Positions 33,999-43,820 of a stretch of 64,000 nt of DNA are shown here, in pieces; positions within the stretch are counted from its first letter, which is position 1; each line of letters opens with the position of its first letter. The notes below the pieces were generated by a model. The model did no database searches and was not told the DNA's origin. It was given only the letters and a program-made list of their open reading frames with translations. A program made the translations under genes and the position numbers. This stretch comes from Leptotrichia sp. oral taxon 223 (lineage in GTDB: Bacteria; Fusobacteriota; Fusobacteriia; Fusobacteriales; Leptotrichiaceae). The stretch lies in NCBI RefSeq assembly GCF_013394795.1, contig NZ_JABXYU010000004.1, positions 310,001-374,000 on the forward strand. Direction: 5' to 3'.

Positions 33999-34943
33999 AT
34001 GAAATATTATGTAGGAATTGATTTGGGAGGAACTAATACAAAGATTGGACTTGTGGATGAAAAAGGGAATATTATTTTTACAACTATTGTAAAAACTGAT
34101 TCAATGGAAGGTTTTTCTGAAACAATTCAAAGATTATCAAAAATTCTGATTACTCAAATTGAAGGAAGTAATGTTAATTTTGATAATGTTGTATCAGTTG
34201 GTGTTGGAGTGCCAGGGCCTGTGTTAAATTCAAGAGTTGTTAAGTTTTGGGCGAATTTTCCTTGGAAAAATGGAGTGGATTTGGCATTGGAATTTGAGAA
34301 AAATTTAGGAAAACCAGTAAAGGTTGATAATGATGTAAATGTAATTACACTTGGAGAAATGTGGAAAGGTGCCGCACAGGGATATAAAAATGTATTAGGA
34401 CTTGCAATAGGAACTGGAATCGGTGGCGGAATCATTGTTGATGGAAAACTTGTAAGCGGAGAACATGGTGCAGGCGGAGAAGTTGGACATATTAAAATTG
34501 AACCAAACGGTAAATTATGCGGATGCGGACAGAAAGGGTGCTGGGAAGCCTATGCTTCTGCTACTGGAATAATTCGTGAAGCAAACAGCCGTCTTGCAGT
34601 AAATAAGCAAAACTTGCTTTACGAAATGACAAACGGTAGAGATTTAGAAGCAAAGGATGTGTTTGACGCCGCTAAAAAAGGTGATGAATTCTCACTTGAT
34701 ATTGTGGATTATGAAGCGGAAAAATTAGCATTAGGAATTGGAAATCTGCTTAGCATACTAGATCCTGAAATTGTTGTTGTAGGTGGAGGAGTTGCTCTTG
34801 CTGGAGATTTCCTATTTGACCGTGTGAAAGAAAAATTAAAAGATGTGGCATTCCCATCAATTTTGGAAAATCTAAAAATTGTTACAGCAACTCTTGGAAA
34901 TGATGCAGGAATTTTAGGAGCCGCTTATCTTGGAATGATTTAA
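33999..34943 (+). CDS. glcK: ROK-family glucokinase
   Basis: A 314-aa sugar kinase: phosphate-binding GIDLGGTNTKIGLVD at the N-terminus, GVGVPGPVL, the catalytic Asp in KVDNDVNV near 107, EHGAGGEVGHI, and the ROK zinc motif CGCGQKGCWEAYAS (three Cys plus His). It phosphorylates free glucose, for example that released by the GH13 and GH4 glucosidases. GGAGG precedes the ATG. Followed by a bidirectional terminator. Confidence 0.93.
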   Translation: MKYYVGIDLGGTNTKIGLVDEKGNIIFTTIVKTDSMEGFSETIQRLSKILITQIEGSNVNFDNVVSVGVGVPGPVLNSRVVKFWANFPWKNGVDLALEFEKNLGKPVKVDNDVNVITLGEMWKGAAQGYKNVLGLAIGTGIGGGIIVDGKLVSGEHGAGGEVGHIKIEPNGKLCGCGQKGCWEAYASATGIIREANSRLAVNKQNLLYEMTNGRDLEAKDVFDAAKKGDEFSLDIVDYEAEKLALGIGNLLSILDPEIVVVGGGVALAGDFLFDRVKEKLKDVAFPSILENLKIVTATLGNDAGILGAAYLGMI

Positions 34944-34970
34944 TTTTTTAATCAAATGGAATTTACAAAA

Positions 34971-35008
34971 AAAGACTATATAGATTGCCAATTTCTTATA
35001 TAGTCTTT
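34971..35008. terminator. Bidirectional terminator between glucokinase and PepSY genes
   Basis: AAAGACTATATA (34971-34982) pairs with TATATAGTCTTT (34997-35008), with T runs on both sides. Confidence 0.85.
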
Positions 35009-35020
35009 AATTTTTTATTT

Positions 35021-35362
35021 TTATCTCTTTTCAAATTTTATAATTGAACCGCTGCTTGCGTCAATATCAAATTCATATCTAAGTTTGTTTGCAATAAACT
35101 CTATCACGTAAACAGATTTTCCATTTTTATTATCCAACTTTATCTGTTTAAAATTGGCAGCCGATTCTGCGACACCAGCGTGTGCCAGTGCAATTTCCTT
35201 TGCTTTATTTGGCGTTATTTGTGCGTCAGAAGTTTTTATGCTTACCATTGGTACTAGTTTAACGGTATTGTTAATTTCTTTTGCCATCAAATTGACAGAA
35301 AGAAGAAATATTATTAAAGTAATTGTATTATTAAATCCTCTTTTTTTAATTTTATTTATCAT
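35021..35362 (-). CDS. PepSY-domain exported protein (first of two)
   Basis: A 113-aa protein with a signal peptide (about residues 1-26, hydrophobic TLIIFLLSVNLM) and one PepSY domain: ITPNKAKEIALAHAGV, then VYVIEFIANKLRYEFDIDASSGSII. I start at the ATG at 35362 because GGAG is eight bases upstream. PepSY domains are thought to bind or inhibit peptidases or sense envelope ligands. Tandem with a second PepSY gene and downstream of a two-component system on the same strand. Confidence 0.85.
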   Translation of the reverse strand: MINKIKKRGFNNTITLIIFLLSVNLMAKEINNTVKLVPMVSIKTSDAQITPNKAKEIALAHAGVAESAANFKQIKLDNKNGKSVYVIEFIANKLRYEFDIDASSGSIIKFEKR

Positions 35363-35393
35363 AATTTTTTCTCCATAACCCATCTTTAAATTT

Positions 35394-35672
35394 TTATTTA
35401 TTTTCTTCACTCCAATTAATTATTTTTCCAGTATAAACATCAATTTCAAAGTTATAAGCAACACCTCTATAACTAATTTGCCCTTTATAAAGATTAGCAT
35501 TCTCTGAATCAAACTCAAGAACATTCGCAAATGTTGCTCCAGGGACTTTAGCTAAGGCTATTTGCTTTGCTTTAATTGCTGTTATTTTTTTCCTTTCCTT
35601 ATTACCTGAAAAAACTAACGAACTGATGATTAACATTCCGAATAATGTCATCTTTAAAAATTTCCTCTTCAT
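35394..35672 (-). CDS. PepSY-domain exported protein (second of two)
   Basis: A 92-aa protein with signal peptide MKRKFLKMTLFGMLIISSLVFSG and one PepSY domain (ITAIKAKQIALAKVPGA; YNFEIDVYTGKIINW). Encoded 31 bp upstream of its paralogue; probably one transcript. Confidence 0.85.
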   Translation of the reverse strand: MKRKFLKMTLFGMLIISSLVFSGNKERKKITAIKAKQIALAKVPGATFANVLEFDSENANLYKGQISYRGVAYNFEIDVYTGKIINWSEENK

Positions 35673-36067
35673 AGCTTATCATCCCTTTCCTTATAATTAT
35701 GTTTATTGTTATCTATAATTCGACTTTTTTCTTCAATAATTTTAATAATATACAATTACCTAATAAATCTCTCCTTTCTTCTAAATATAATTTTTTCATT
35801 TTTCACATAGGCAATTTTTGTAAAATGCCCATTTTTACTCGAGTAACAGTTTGGCACTAATGTTGAGCTAAAGTACCATTCTTTCTGACAAGTTAATAGT
35901 ACCACATAAACATTAAAGAAAAATGAGAACTTTTAAATTTTTTTCATTTTTTGAAATTTTTTTTAATTTTTGTATATTATTTTGTATTAAAAGTCTAGTT
36001 ATAGCATAATTTTCCAGTAAATTTAAGCAATTAATTATAGTTCTGTTTTTATTAATTATTTTTTTTA
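35673..36067. other. Intergenic region, 395 bp, no gene recognised
   Basis: Separates the sensor kinase gene from the PepSY pair. I see no convincing ORF, terminator stem or repeat; it presumably holds the PepSY promoter. Confidence 0.4.
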
Positions 36068-37432
36068 TCAAATTTTTTCTAAAATTATTGTAAAAGCTGT
36101 ACCTTTTCCAAATTCACTTTCTACAGAGATCTGTCCATTATGTAATTCTATAATTTTTTTTACCATCGAAAGCCCAAGTCCAGAATTATCGCCATTTTTG
36201 GAAGAATCTACCTGGTAAAATCGTAACCAGATTTTATCCAGCTTGTCTTTTTCAATTCCTATTCCATCATCAGAAATTTTGCTGATAATTTTATCATTTT
36301 CAGAAAACAGTTCTATCGTTACTGTCCCGTTCTGCTTTCCATAACAGATTGCATTTGAAATTAAATTTGTAAAGACACGCATCATCATCATTTCATCAAT
36401 ATTTGCATAAATTGCAGGAGTGATTTTTGTAATAAATTTTATATTTTTCGCTTTCGCACTTGAAATTTGTGTTTCCACTGTCATTTCAATCAGTTCGCTT
36501 AAATCAATATGTTCCAAATTTAACTTCTGCTTTCCACGCTCCATCCTTGCCAAAGTTAGTAGCTGCGACACCAGTTTTGACATTTTCTGCCCTTCCTTTT
36601 CTATAATCCCAAAGGACTTCTTAGCTTCTTCAACTGAATTTATATAGCCTTTTCCATATTCTGCCTGTGTCAAGATAACTGTAATTGGAGTTCTAAGCTC
36701 GTGCGAAACATCAGAAGTAAACTGCACTTCGTTTTCAAAGGACGCCTGAAGCCTATCAAACATCACGTCAAAGGTGTTTGCAAGTGTATGAAGCTCGTCA
36801 TCACCTTTTTTTAGATTAATCCGTTGTGACAAGTCGTTTCCTTCGTTAATTTTTTCCGCTATTTTCCTAATTTGCTCAATTGGCCTAAATGCATTTCTTG
36901 TAATGACATAACCACCAATTGCTGAAAGTATAAGGAAAAATGGTAAAATTATAATGGAAATCTGAATGACTGTCTCAATCGCACTTGACTGTCCAATATT
37001 AGGCATTACCCCTCTAATCCACACTTTTCCATAATTATCCAGTTTAATCGTTTTGTTATAAACATACCATTTCTGATTGCTGCTTCTAATTATCATAATT
37101 TTATCGTCTTTAGATTTGCTGTTATCCATCTCAAAGCCATTTGGCGAATTTCCATAGAGAAATTTAAAATCCTTGTCATAAATGGCAATTTCCACATTCT
37201 GGATCATTGTATCAAAATTGCTGTCAATTATAATTTCTCCATTTTTTATAGTTAAATAATCAAGCCTGTGAATTACAACATCTTTTAGATAAGTTCGTAC
37301 ACTTGAATGAATAATATTTTCACTTATATAAAAAACTATAGCCAGCGATGAAAATACAAGCAAAATCATAATTCCCATATACCATAAGCCAATTTTCAAC
37401 TTTATCGAACTGTTATTAAAGAATCTTTTCAT
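36068..37432 (-). CDS. Sensor histidine kinase
   Basis: A 454-aa inner-membrane kinase. First span near 15-35, extracytoplasmic sensor to about 150, second span near 153-175, HAMP domain (RNAFRPIEQIRKIAEKI), DHp with phosphorylated His in SDVSHELRTPITVI near 244, and CATPase with N box NAICYG, DDGIGIEKD and GLGLSMVKKI. Encoded 35 bp downstream of its response regulator. CusS/ArlS-like architecture; the signal is unknown. Confidence 0.93.
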   Translation of the reverse strand: MKRFFNNSSIKLKIGLWYMGIMILLVFSSLAIVFYISENIIHSSVRTYLKDVVIHRLDYLTIKNGEIIIDSNFDTMIQNVEIAIYDKDFKFLYGNSPNGFEMDNSKSKDDKIMIIRSSNQKWYVYNKTIKLDNYGKVWIRGVMPNIGQSSAIETVIQISIIILPFFLILSAIGGYVITRNAFRPIEQIRKIAEKINEGNDLSQRINLKKGDDELHTLANTFDVMFDRLQASFENEVQFTSDVSHELRTPITVILTQAEYGKGYINSVEEAKKSFGIIEKEGQKMSKLVSQLLTLARMERGKQKLNLEHIDLSELIEMTVETQISSAKAKNIKFITKITPAIYANIDEMMMMRVFTNLISNAICYGKQNGTVTIELFSENDKIISKISDDGIGIEKDKLDKIWLRFYQVDSSKNGDNSGLGLSMVKKIIELHNGQISVESEFGKGTAFTIILEKI

Positions 37433-37467
37433 TATTTTTTATTCCTTATTTTATTTAAATTCAAAAC

Positions 37468-38151
37468 CTATTCAGCTTTTAACACATACCCAACTCCACG
37501 AATTGTATGAATCAGCTTTGGTTCAAAATCCTTGTCAATTTTTCGACGTAAATACCTGATATAGACATCAATCACATTTGTACCGCCCTCATAATCATAA
37601 TTCCAGATATGCTGCTCAATTTGTTCCCTCGACAAGACACGTTCTTTATTCCTAATCATATATTCCAAAATTGTAAATTCCCTTGTTGACAGTTTTATAG
37701 GAATTTTATCACGGAAAACATCATGTGAGTTACAATTGACGGTTAAATTTGCGATTTTAAAGACATTGCTTGCATTTGAATTGCTAATTGCTGGATTTCT
37801 ACGTAAAAGCACCCTTATTCTTGCCATAAGCTCATCAAAGGCAAACGGTTTTACAAGATAGTCATCCGCTCCATAGTCAAGCCCTTTTACCCTGTCTTCT
37901 ATCCCATCTCTCGCAGTAAGCAGTAAAACAGGTGTTTTTATCCCTCTTTCACGTATTGTTCTCAAAATCTCAAATCCGTCTATTCCTGGCAGCATAATAT
38001 CAGAAACAACAACATCATATTCAGTCGAAAAAATATAGTCAAGGGCGTCTGTACCATTAAAGCAGCTGTCAACCCCATATTTTTCCATCTTTAATTTTTT
38101 CGTAATTATATCATTTAAATTTTCCTCATCTTCAATTACTAAAATTCTCAT
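37468..38151 (-). CDS. OmpR-family response regulator
   Basis: A 227-aa regulator: receiver with phospho-acceptor Asp in VVSDIMLPGIDG near 51 and Lys in VKPFAFDEL near 101; C-terminal winged helix ending in HTIRGVGYVLKAE. AAGGAGG precedes the ATG. Partner of the downstream kinase; the PepSY genes next in line are likely targets. Confidence 0.94.
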   Translation of the reverse strand: MRILVIEDEENLNDIITKKLKMEKYGVDSCFNGTDALDYIFSTEYDVVVSDIMLPGIDGFEILRTIRERGIKTPVLLLTARDGIEDRVKGLDYGADDYLVKPFAFDELMARIRVLLRRNPAISNSNASNVFKIANLTVNCNSHDVFRDKIPIKLSTREFTILEYMIRNKERVLSREQIEQHIWNYDYEGGTNVIDVYIRYLRRKIDKDFEPKLIHTIRGVGYVLKAE

Positions 38152-38195
38152 TTTTCAAAAGAACCTCCTTACAACTTTTTCTAACAGCCCTAGCT

Positions 38196-38900
38196 TTACC
38201 TTTTTGCTACTGTTGAAAATACAAATTTGTCAGGCCTGTATGAATTTACGCCATATTGAAACAATGTTCCATTAGACAAGTATGTATGGCTTTCTATTAC
38301 GACGACAGAATCAAAATTTTTTAAGTCCATGTATTTTTTTTCATTTTCAGTGGCATATCTAAATTTTATTTCCCGCCGTGAATGTGATATTTTCAAATGC
38401 AGTTTTTTTTCCAGATAATCATAAATTGAGCTTTCGACAATATTTTTATCCAAAAATGGTACAACTCTTTTGTCAAAATAGGTAATTTCGTATTCAAGTG
38501 CTTCCCCATCCAGCACACGTGTACGTGAAACCCTATAAAATGAAACATCCTCAGACACTTCAAAAATATCCATAATCTCGCTAATTCCATTAACAACATT
38601 CAATTCAACCAGATTAGTATTAATGTCGATATTTTCAATTTTATTAAGCTCCTTTGAAGTTCTTAAGTTTGATAAGCTGTTTTTAAACCGCCCATTTTCA
38701 AGAACCATTGAATTTTTCCCTTTTATCTTTTGAATATATCCATCCAGTTCAAGCATGGAAAGCGCTTTTCTTATAGTATCTTTAGAATACGAATATTTAC
38801 GTGCCAGTTCCGATTCACTTTTTAAAAATTCCCTAGCCTTAAATGTTCCATTTGTTATTTTTTCCTTTATATCATTATAAACTTCTTTGTATTTGCTCAC
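38196..38900 (-). CDS. GntR/UTRA regulator, paralogue of the sim-locus regulator
   Basis: A 234-aa regulator with GntR winged helix (YNDIKEKITNGTFKAREFL; DTIRKALSMLELDGYI) and UTRA domain ending YLSNGTLFQYGVNSYRPDKF. It parallels the protein at 13625-14332 along its whole length. GTG at 38900 is chosen: AAAGGAG lies eight bases upstream, within the longer TTG frame from 38918. No sugar gene adjoins it, so its targets are elsewhere. Confidence 0.88.
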   Translation of the reverse strand: MSKYKEVYNDIKEKITNGTFKAREFLKSESELARKYSYSKDTIRKALSMLELDGYIQKIKGKNSMVLENGRFKNSLSNLRTSKELNKIENIDINTNLVELNVVNGISEIMDIFEVSEDVSFYRVSRTRVLDGEALEYEITYFDKRVVPFLDKNIVESSIYDYLEKKLHLKISHSRREIKFRYATENEKKYMDLKNFDSVVVIESHTYLSNGTLFQYGVNSYRPDKFVFSTVAKR

Positions 38901-38980
38901 AGGCACATCTCCTTTCAAGAAACATCAGTTTTATTATAGCCCATAAATTGCAAAATGACAATGGCAAAAAGCATATAAAA

Positions 38981-39007
38981 ACAAGGAGAATAAAATTTTC
39001 TCCCTGT
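38981..39007 (-). terminator. Terminator of the TCA-branch operon
   Basis: ACAGGGAGAA/TTCTCCTTGT stem read on the minus strand, followed by TTTTTAT. Confidence 0.75.
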
Positions 39008-39017
39008 CCTAAAAAAA

Positions 39018-40349
39018 TTATAAAAATATATTTCCATCTTCATCAATCGCCTTGTATGCTGGACGGATTAATTTCTTGTCAACGAGAATCTGCTCCATCC
39101 TGTGCGCATTCCAGCTCGCTATTCTCGACAATGCAAATAACGGCGTAAATATATTTTGCGGAATATTCAAAAGTCTATACACAAATCCCGAATACAAGTC
39201 AACATTTGCACAAATTTCAAAATTTTCACCCTTCAGCTCTTTCCCGATTTCCTTCGTAAATTTTTCAACATTTGAAAAAAGTTCAAATTCTTCAAGCGCA
39301 TTTTTTTCTTTTGCCAACTCATAAGCCTTTTTTTTCAAAATTTCAGCACGCGGATCCGAAATTGTATAAACTGCGTGGCCCATCCCGTAAATCCGTCCTG
39401 TCTTGTCAAATACTTTTTTCTCAAACATCAGCTTCAAATATTCCTTTAGTTTGACTTCATCATAGGGATTTGTATTTTTTTTCAGATTTTCCATCATTTT
39501 CGCAACCATTGAATTTGCTCCGCCATGCATAGGCCCCTTTAACGAACCGATTGAAGCGGAAATTGAGGAATATGTGTCTGTCCTTGTGGAAGAAATTACG
39601 TGAGAAGTGAATGTTGAGTTATTTCCTCCACCGTGTTCTGCGTGTATAACTAAAATTAAATCTAGTATCTCAGATTCCAGTTTTGTGAATTGGCTGTCGC
39701 TTCTAAGCATATGAAGAATATTTTCAGCAATACTGTATTCCTCCACTGGATTATGAATTATCAAACTTTTGTTAAAATGCTTGTAATTGCAAGCCTGATA
39801 ACAGTACACCAGTAAACTTGGAAATTTTGCAATTAAATTTAAGGACTGGTCAATCAAATTTGACAGACTCACGTCATCTGGATTTTCATCCAATGTATAA
39901 AGGCACAAAACTGCTCTTTGAAGCTGATTCATTATATCCGTACTCGGCTTTCGCAAAATAAAATCCTCTATAAACTCATCTGGCAAGTGCCTATATTCCT
40001 TCAATGTACTTACAAACATCTTTAATTCAAAATTAGACGGAACTTTTCCAAAAAGCAGCAAAAACATCGTTTTTTCAAAGCAAAATGTCTTTTCCTCCTC
40101 AAACTGCTCAACAAGCCTATCAATCGGAATTCCCCGATAATAAAGTTTTCCTTCCTCTGGAATCTTTTTCCCTCTTTTATTTACTGAATACCCTAAAACT
40201 GCACCAATTTTAGTCAATCCAACCAGGACTCCTGTCCCATTTTTATTCCTAAGCCCTCTTTTCACATCAAGCTTATTATAAATATCGTCTGAAATTGAAT
40301 TATTCTGATTAAATAAAACACCGAGTTCATTTATAAAATCACTTTTCAT
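39018..40349 (-). CDS. gltA: Citrate synthase
   Basis: A 443-aa citrate synthase. Catalytic residues are in HAEHGGGNNSTFTSHV, GPMHGGAN and the GMGHAVYTISDPRA segment (active-site His and following Asp region). It condenses oxaloacetate with acetyl-CoA. Last gene of the acn-icd-gltA unit, 8 bp after icd. Longer than many bacterial type II enzymes because of an N-terminal extension. Confidence 0.94.
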   Translation of the reverse strand: MKSDFINELGVLFNQNNSISDDIYNKLDVKRGLRNKNGTGVLVGLTKIGAVLGYSVNKRGKKIPEEGKLYYRGIPIDRLVEQFEEEKTFCFEKTMFLLLFGKVPSNFELKMFVSTLKEYRHLPDEFIEDFILRKPSTDIMNQLQRAVLCLYTLDENPDDVSLSNLIDQSLNLIAKFPSLLVYCYQACNYKHFNKSLIIHNPVEEYSIAENILHMLRSDSQFTKLESEILDLILVIHAEHGGGNNSTFTSHVISSTRTDTYSSISASIGSLKGPMHGGANSMVAKMMENLKKNTNPYDEVKLKEYLKLMFEKKVFDKTGRIYGMGHAVYTISDPRAEILKKKAYELAKEKNALEEFELFSNVEKFTKEIGKELKGENFEICANVDLYSGFVYRLLNIPQNIFTPLFALSRIASWNAHRMEQILVDKKLIRPAYKAIDEDGNIFL

Positions 40350-40357
40350 AATGCCTC

Positions 40358-41359
40358 CTATCCTAAATTTTCAATAATTTTTTTTGTAAATTCAGTCGTT
40401 GTAGCATTTCCACCCAAATCTTTTGTTTTACATCCTTCTTCCAGTGTCTTTAAAATAGCATTTTCTATATTTTCTGCAAAATCATTCAGCTTTAAATATT
40501 TTAGCATTTCTAGTGATGAGAGTAGCAGCGCAAGCGGGTTTGCCTTATTTTGCCCTGCAATATCAGGCGCAGAGCCATGTACAGCTTCAAAAATGGCAAT
40601 ATCATCTCCAATATTTGCCCCTGGAGCAACCCCAAGCCCTCCTACAAGTCCAGCAACCAAATCCGATAAAATATCTCCATATAAATTCATCGTAACAATT
40701 ACTTTAAATCTTTCCGGATTTGTAACAAGCTGCATACACATATTGTCAACAATAAGCTCTTCCAGCTCAATTCCTTCATAATCCCTTGCAACTTCCCTTG
40801 CAGTTTCCAAAAACATTCCATCTGTAAATTTCAGTATATTTGCCTTATGCACGACTGTAACTTTGGAAATTTTATTATTTTTTGCATATTCAAAAGCACT
40901 TCTGACAATCCGTTCGCTGCCTTTCTTCGTAATTCTTTTTATAGCAACCGCACTTGTCTTGTCATCATTTTCATACTTTTCCTCACCAATATAAATCCCT
41001 TCCGTATTTTCCCTAAAAATTGCCAAATCAATATTTTCATACCGAGTCTTAATTCCTGGCAAATTTCTTGATGGCCGAAAATTCGTATATAAATCATATT
41101 TTTTTCTAAGATACACATTTATGCTTCTAAACCCTTTCCCAATTGGTGTCGTAATTGGTCCTTTTATAGCGATTTTATTTTTTTCAACACTTTCGTAAAG
41201 GCTATCAGGAATCAATTCTCCAGTTTTCTCATAAACATCTGTCCCTGCATTTTCAGTTTCAAATTCCACTGGAACTTTCGCAGCCTTAAAAATTTCCACT
41301 AAACTTTCCGATATTTCATATCCAATTCCATCCCCTGGAATTAATGTCACTTTCTTCAT
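40358..41359 (-). CDS. icd: Isocitrate dehydrogenase (NAD-type)
   Basis: A 333-aa beta-decarboxylating dehydrogenase: TLIPGDGIGYEI, the substrate arginines in FRPSRNLPG and IFRENTEGIYIGEE, the Mg-binding YGDILSDLVAGLVGGLG, and the cofactor segment AVHGSAPDIAGQNKANP. The IFRENTEG phosphorylation-loop form identifies isocitrate rather than isopropylmalate specificity. ATG at 41359 is preferred over the upstream frame. Supplies 2-oxoglutarate. Confidence 0.9.
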   Translation of the reverse strand: MKKVTLIPGDGIGYEISESLVEIFKAAKVPVEFETENAGTDVYEKTGELIPDSLYESVEKNKIAIKGPITTPIGKGFRSINVYLRKKYDLYTNFRPSRNLPGIKTRYENIDLAIFRENTEGIYIGEEKYENDDKTSAVAIKRITKKGSERIVRSAFEYAKNNKISKVTVVHKANILKFTDGMFLETAREVARDYEGIELEELIVDNMCMQLVTNPERFKVIVTMNLYGDILSDLVAGLVGGLGVAPGANIGDDIAIFEAVHGSAPDIAGQNKANPLALLLSSLEMLKYLKLNDFAENIENAILKTLEEGCKTKDLGGNATTTEFTKKIIENLG

Positions 41360-41529
41360 AATAAACCACTCTTTCTTTTTCCAAATTTTATACAATATTA
41401 AACCTCATTTAAACAATGAATGTTCTATTTTCCAATAGAATTTAGTATTAGATTATTTTGTTCAATAACTATTTTTATTATGTTTTTTGTTTATTTAAAA
41501 AAAAATTATATTTTAATTATTTTGAAATA

Positions 41530-43509
41530 TTAACTTAAAAACTCATCACTTGTCGCAAATTTTAAGTATCCGCCAAATTTTAATATTTTAAGCTCTCTTT
41601 CTGAACCATTGAATTTTGCAGGAAATTCAGTATTTTTAGTAATATTTTTTACAATAAATCTTCCATTTATCAATGAATTTGGGATGTCTGACAACTGTAA
41701 TTCGTCGTATTCGTCAATTTTATCGTAATCTTCCACGTTCTCAAATTCCAATGGTATAATTCCGCTGTTTATCAAATTTGCCTTGTGGATTCTTGCAAAT
41801 GATTTTGCGATAACTGCCTTTATACCAAGATAAAGCGGTAACAATGCAGCATGTTCACGGCTTGAACCTTGCCCATAATTTTCTCCTCCGACAATTATTC
41901 CGCCATTATTTTTTTCAGCTCTTTCCTTAAAATCTGGAATTATTGTTTCAAAACAATGTTCAGACAATTTTGGAATATTTGAACGGAATGGCAATAATGC
42001 AGCATTTGATGGGCAAATATCGTCTGTTGTAATATTATCTCCTGTCTTTAAGATAACTTTTCGTGTAATGCTATCCTGCAGCTCTTCCCCAATCGGAAAT
42101 GGCTTAATGTTAGGCCCCATTACGATTTTTACTGCTTCTCTTTCCTTTTTTGCTTCCTCTTCATTTGGATTTGGGAAAATAAAATAGTTATCTGATATTT
42201 CAAATTTTTCAGGCTCTTCTACAATGATTTCTGCCCCCAATTCCCTAGGATCTGTCAAATATCCTGTAATTGCTGACGCAGCCGCTGTTTCTGTACTCAC
42301 TAGATAAACTCCGGCACTCATTGTCCCACATCTTCCCTTAAAGTTTCTGTTAAATGTTCTAAGTGAAATTCCATCCGTTTTTGGTGCCTGTCCCATTCCA
42401 ATACAAGGTCCGCAAGCGGCTTCTAACAATCTTGCTCCAGCTGCTATAAATTTTGCCAATGCACCATTTTCTGAAATCATTTTCATAATATTGCTTGAAC
42501 CTGGCGATAATACAAGGCTCACATCTGGATGAACTTTTTTCCCGTCTAAAATTGCTGCAAGTTTCATAAAATCTGAATACGATGAATTTGTACATGAACC
42601 AATCGCAATCTGATCGACTTTTAGTTTTTTATCCTTTGAAATTTCATGCACATTGTCAGGACTATGAGGAAAAGCCGCAAGTGGCACCAATTCATCCAAA
42701 TTAACAACTAGCTTATCATCATAAAACGCATTCTCATCAGGCAGTAATTCTGTAAAATCTTCTCCACGTGACTGTTTTTCCAAAAAAATCCTTGTTTTCT
42801 CATCACTTGGAAAAATTGACGTTGTAGCCCCTAATTCAGCTCCCATATTGGTAATTGTCGCCCTGTCTTCAACTGATAGCGATTTAATTCCATCTCCAGT
42901 ATATTCCATTACGTATCCGACTCCGCCTTTTACTGTAAGCTGTTTCAAAATGTACAAAATAATGTCTTTAGCCGACACCCAAGGCTGTAATTTCCCTTTT
43001 AGCTCAATATTATAAACTTTCGGCACTTTCAAATAATATAGCCCCCGTGCCATTCCAATCGCAACGTCAAGCCCTCCAGCTCCAATTGCAAGCATTCCAA
43101 GCCCTCCTCCAGTTGGAGTGTGACTATCCGATCCAATCAGTATTTTTCCCGGCTTTCCAAATCTTTCCAAATGCAATCTGTGGCAAATTCCATTTCCCGG
43201 TTTTGAAAAAACAATGTTGTGCTTTTTAGCTGAAGTTTTAATAAATTCATGATCATCTGCATTCTCAAAGCTGGACTGCAGCATATTGTGATCAACATAG
43301 GCTACCGAAATCTCAGTTGCAACTTTATCAACATTCATCGCATTTAATTGTAAATAAGCCATCGTTCCCGTAGAATCCTGTGTAAGTGTCTGATGAACCC
43401 TGACAGCAATTTCATTTCCTGCCTTCAATTCACCCTTCAAAAGATTTTTAGCCAAAATCTTATACGTTAAACTCATATTATTAGAGTTCAAATTTTTACT
43501 CATAGACAT
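41530..43509 (-). CDS. acnA: Aconitate hydratase
   Basis: A 659-aa [4Fe-4S] aconitase. Cluster cysteines are in IGSCTNSSYSDF and ACGPCIGMGQAP; SDSHTPTGGGLG and the swivelling-domain motif GGENYGQGSSREHAAL are also present. Shorter than AcnA of E. coli (891 aa), closer to the mitochondrial/short bacterial type. First gene of the operon. Confidence 0.94.
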   Translation of the reverse strand: MSMSKNLNSNNMSLTYKILAKNLLKGELKAGNEIAVRVHQTLTQDSTGTMAYLQLNAMNVDKVATEISVAYVDHNMLQSSFENADDHEFIKTSAKKHNIVFSKPGNGICHRLHLERFGKPGKILIGSDSHTPTGGGLGMLAIGAGGLDVAIGMARGLYYLKVPKVYNIELKGKLQPWVSAKDIILYILKQLTVKGGVGYVMEYTGDGIKSLSVEDRATITNMGAELGATTSIFPSDEKTRIFLEKQSRGEDFTELLPDENAFYDDKLVVNLDELVPLAAFPHSPDNVHEISKDKKLKVDQIAIGSCTNSSYSDFMKLAAILDGKKVHPDVSLVLSPGSSNIMKMISENGALAKFIAAGARLLEAACGPCIGMGQAPKTDGISLRTFNRNFKGRCGTMSAGVYLVSTETAAASAITGYLTDPRELGAEIIVEEPEKFEISDNYFIFPNPNEEEAKKEREAVKIVMGPNIKPFPIGEELQDSITRKVILKTGDNITTDDICPSNAALLPFRSNIPKLSEHCFETIIPDFKERAEKNNGGIIVGGENYGQGSSREHAALLPLYLGIKAVIAKSFARIHKANLINSGIIPLEFENVEDYDKIDEYDELQLSDIPNSLINGRFIVKNITKNTEFPAKFNGSERELKILKFGGYLKFATSDEFLS

Positions 43510-43549
43510 ATTGTTGTCCTCCTAACATAACTATTTCAATCATACTATT

Positions 43550-43579
43550 ATTATAATACTAAATCATTAAATGTGTCAA
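43550..43579 (-). promoter_or_regulatory. Promoter of the aconitase operon
   Basis: TTGACA (43579-43574), 18-bp spacer, TATAAT (43555-43550) on the minus strand. An AT-rich dyad-like region (43580-43625) lies just upstream and may bind a regulator. Confidence 0.7.
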
Positions 43580-43820
43580 CGATATATAACATATATTTTT
43601 TATATAATTGCATATATATTGTAAATAATTATAAATAACTCAATAAATACAATTTTATTATACATTTAAAATCATTTTTTTATCCAAATTTTTTTCATTT
43701 GAATACCAGAACTACTTCCGCTTTTAGAAGCGGGAGCTTCTTGGGAAGTATCTGCGTAGACTAGCCAAATATATTTACCAAGCTCTTCGGGCAGTTCCTA
43801 CCCTGCTTCCTTTTATTTCC

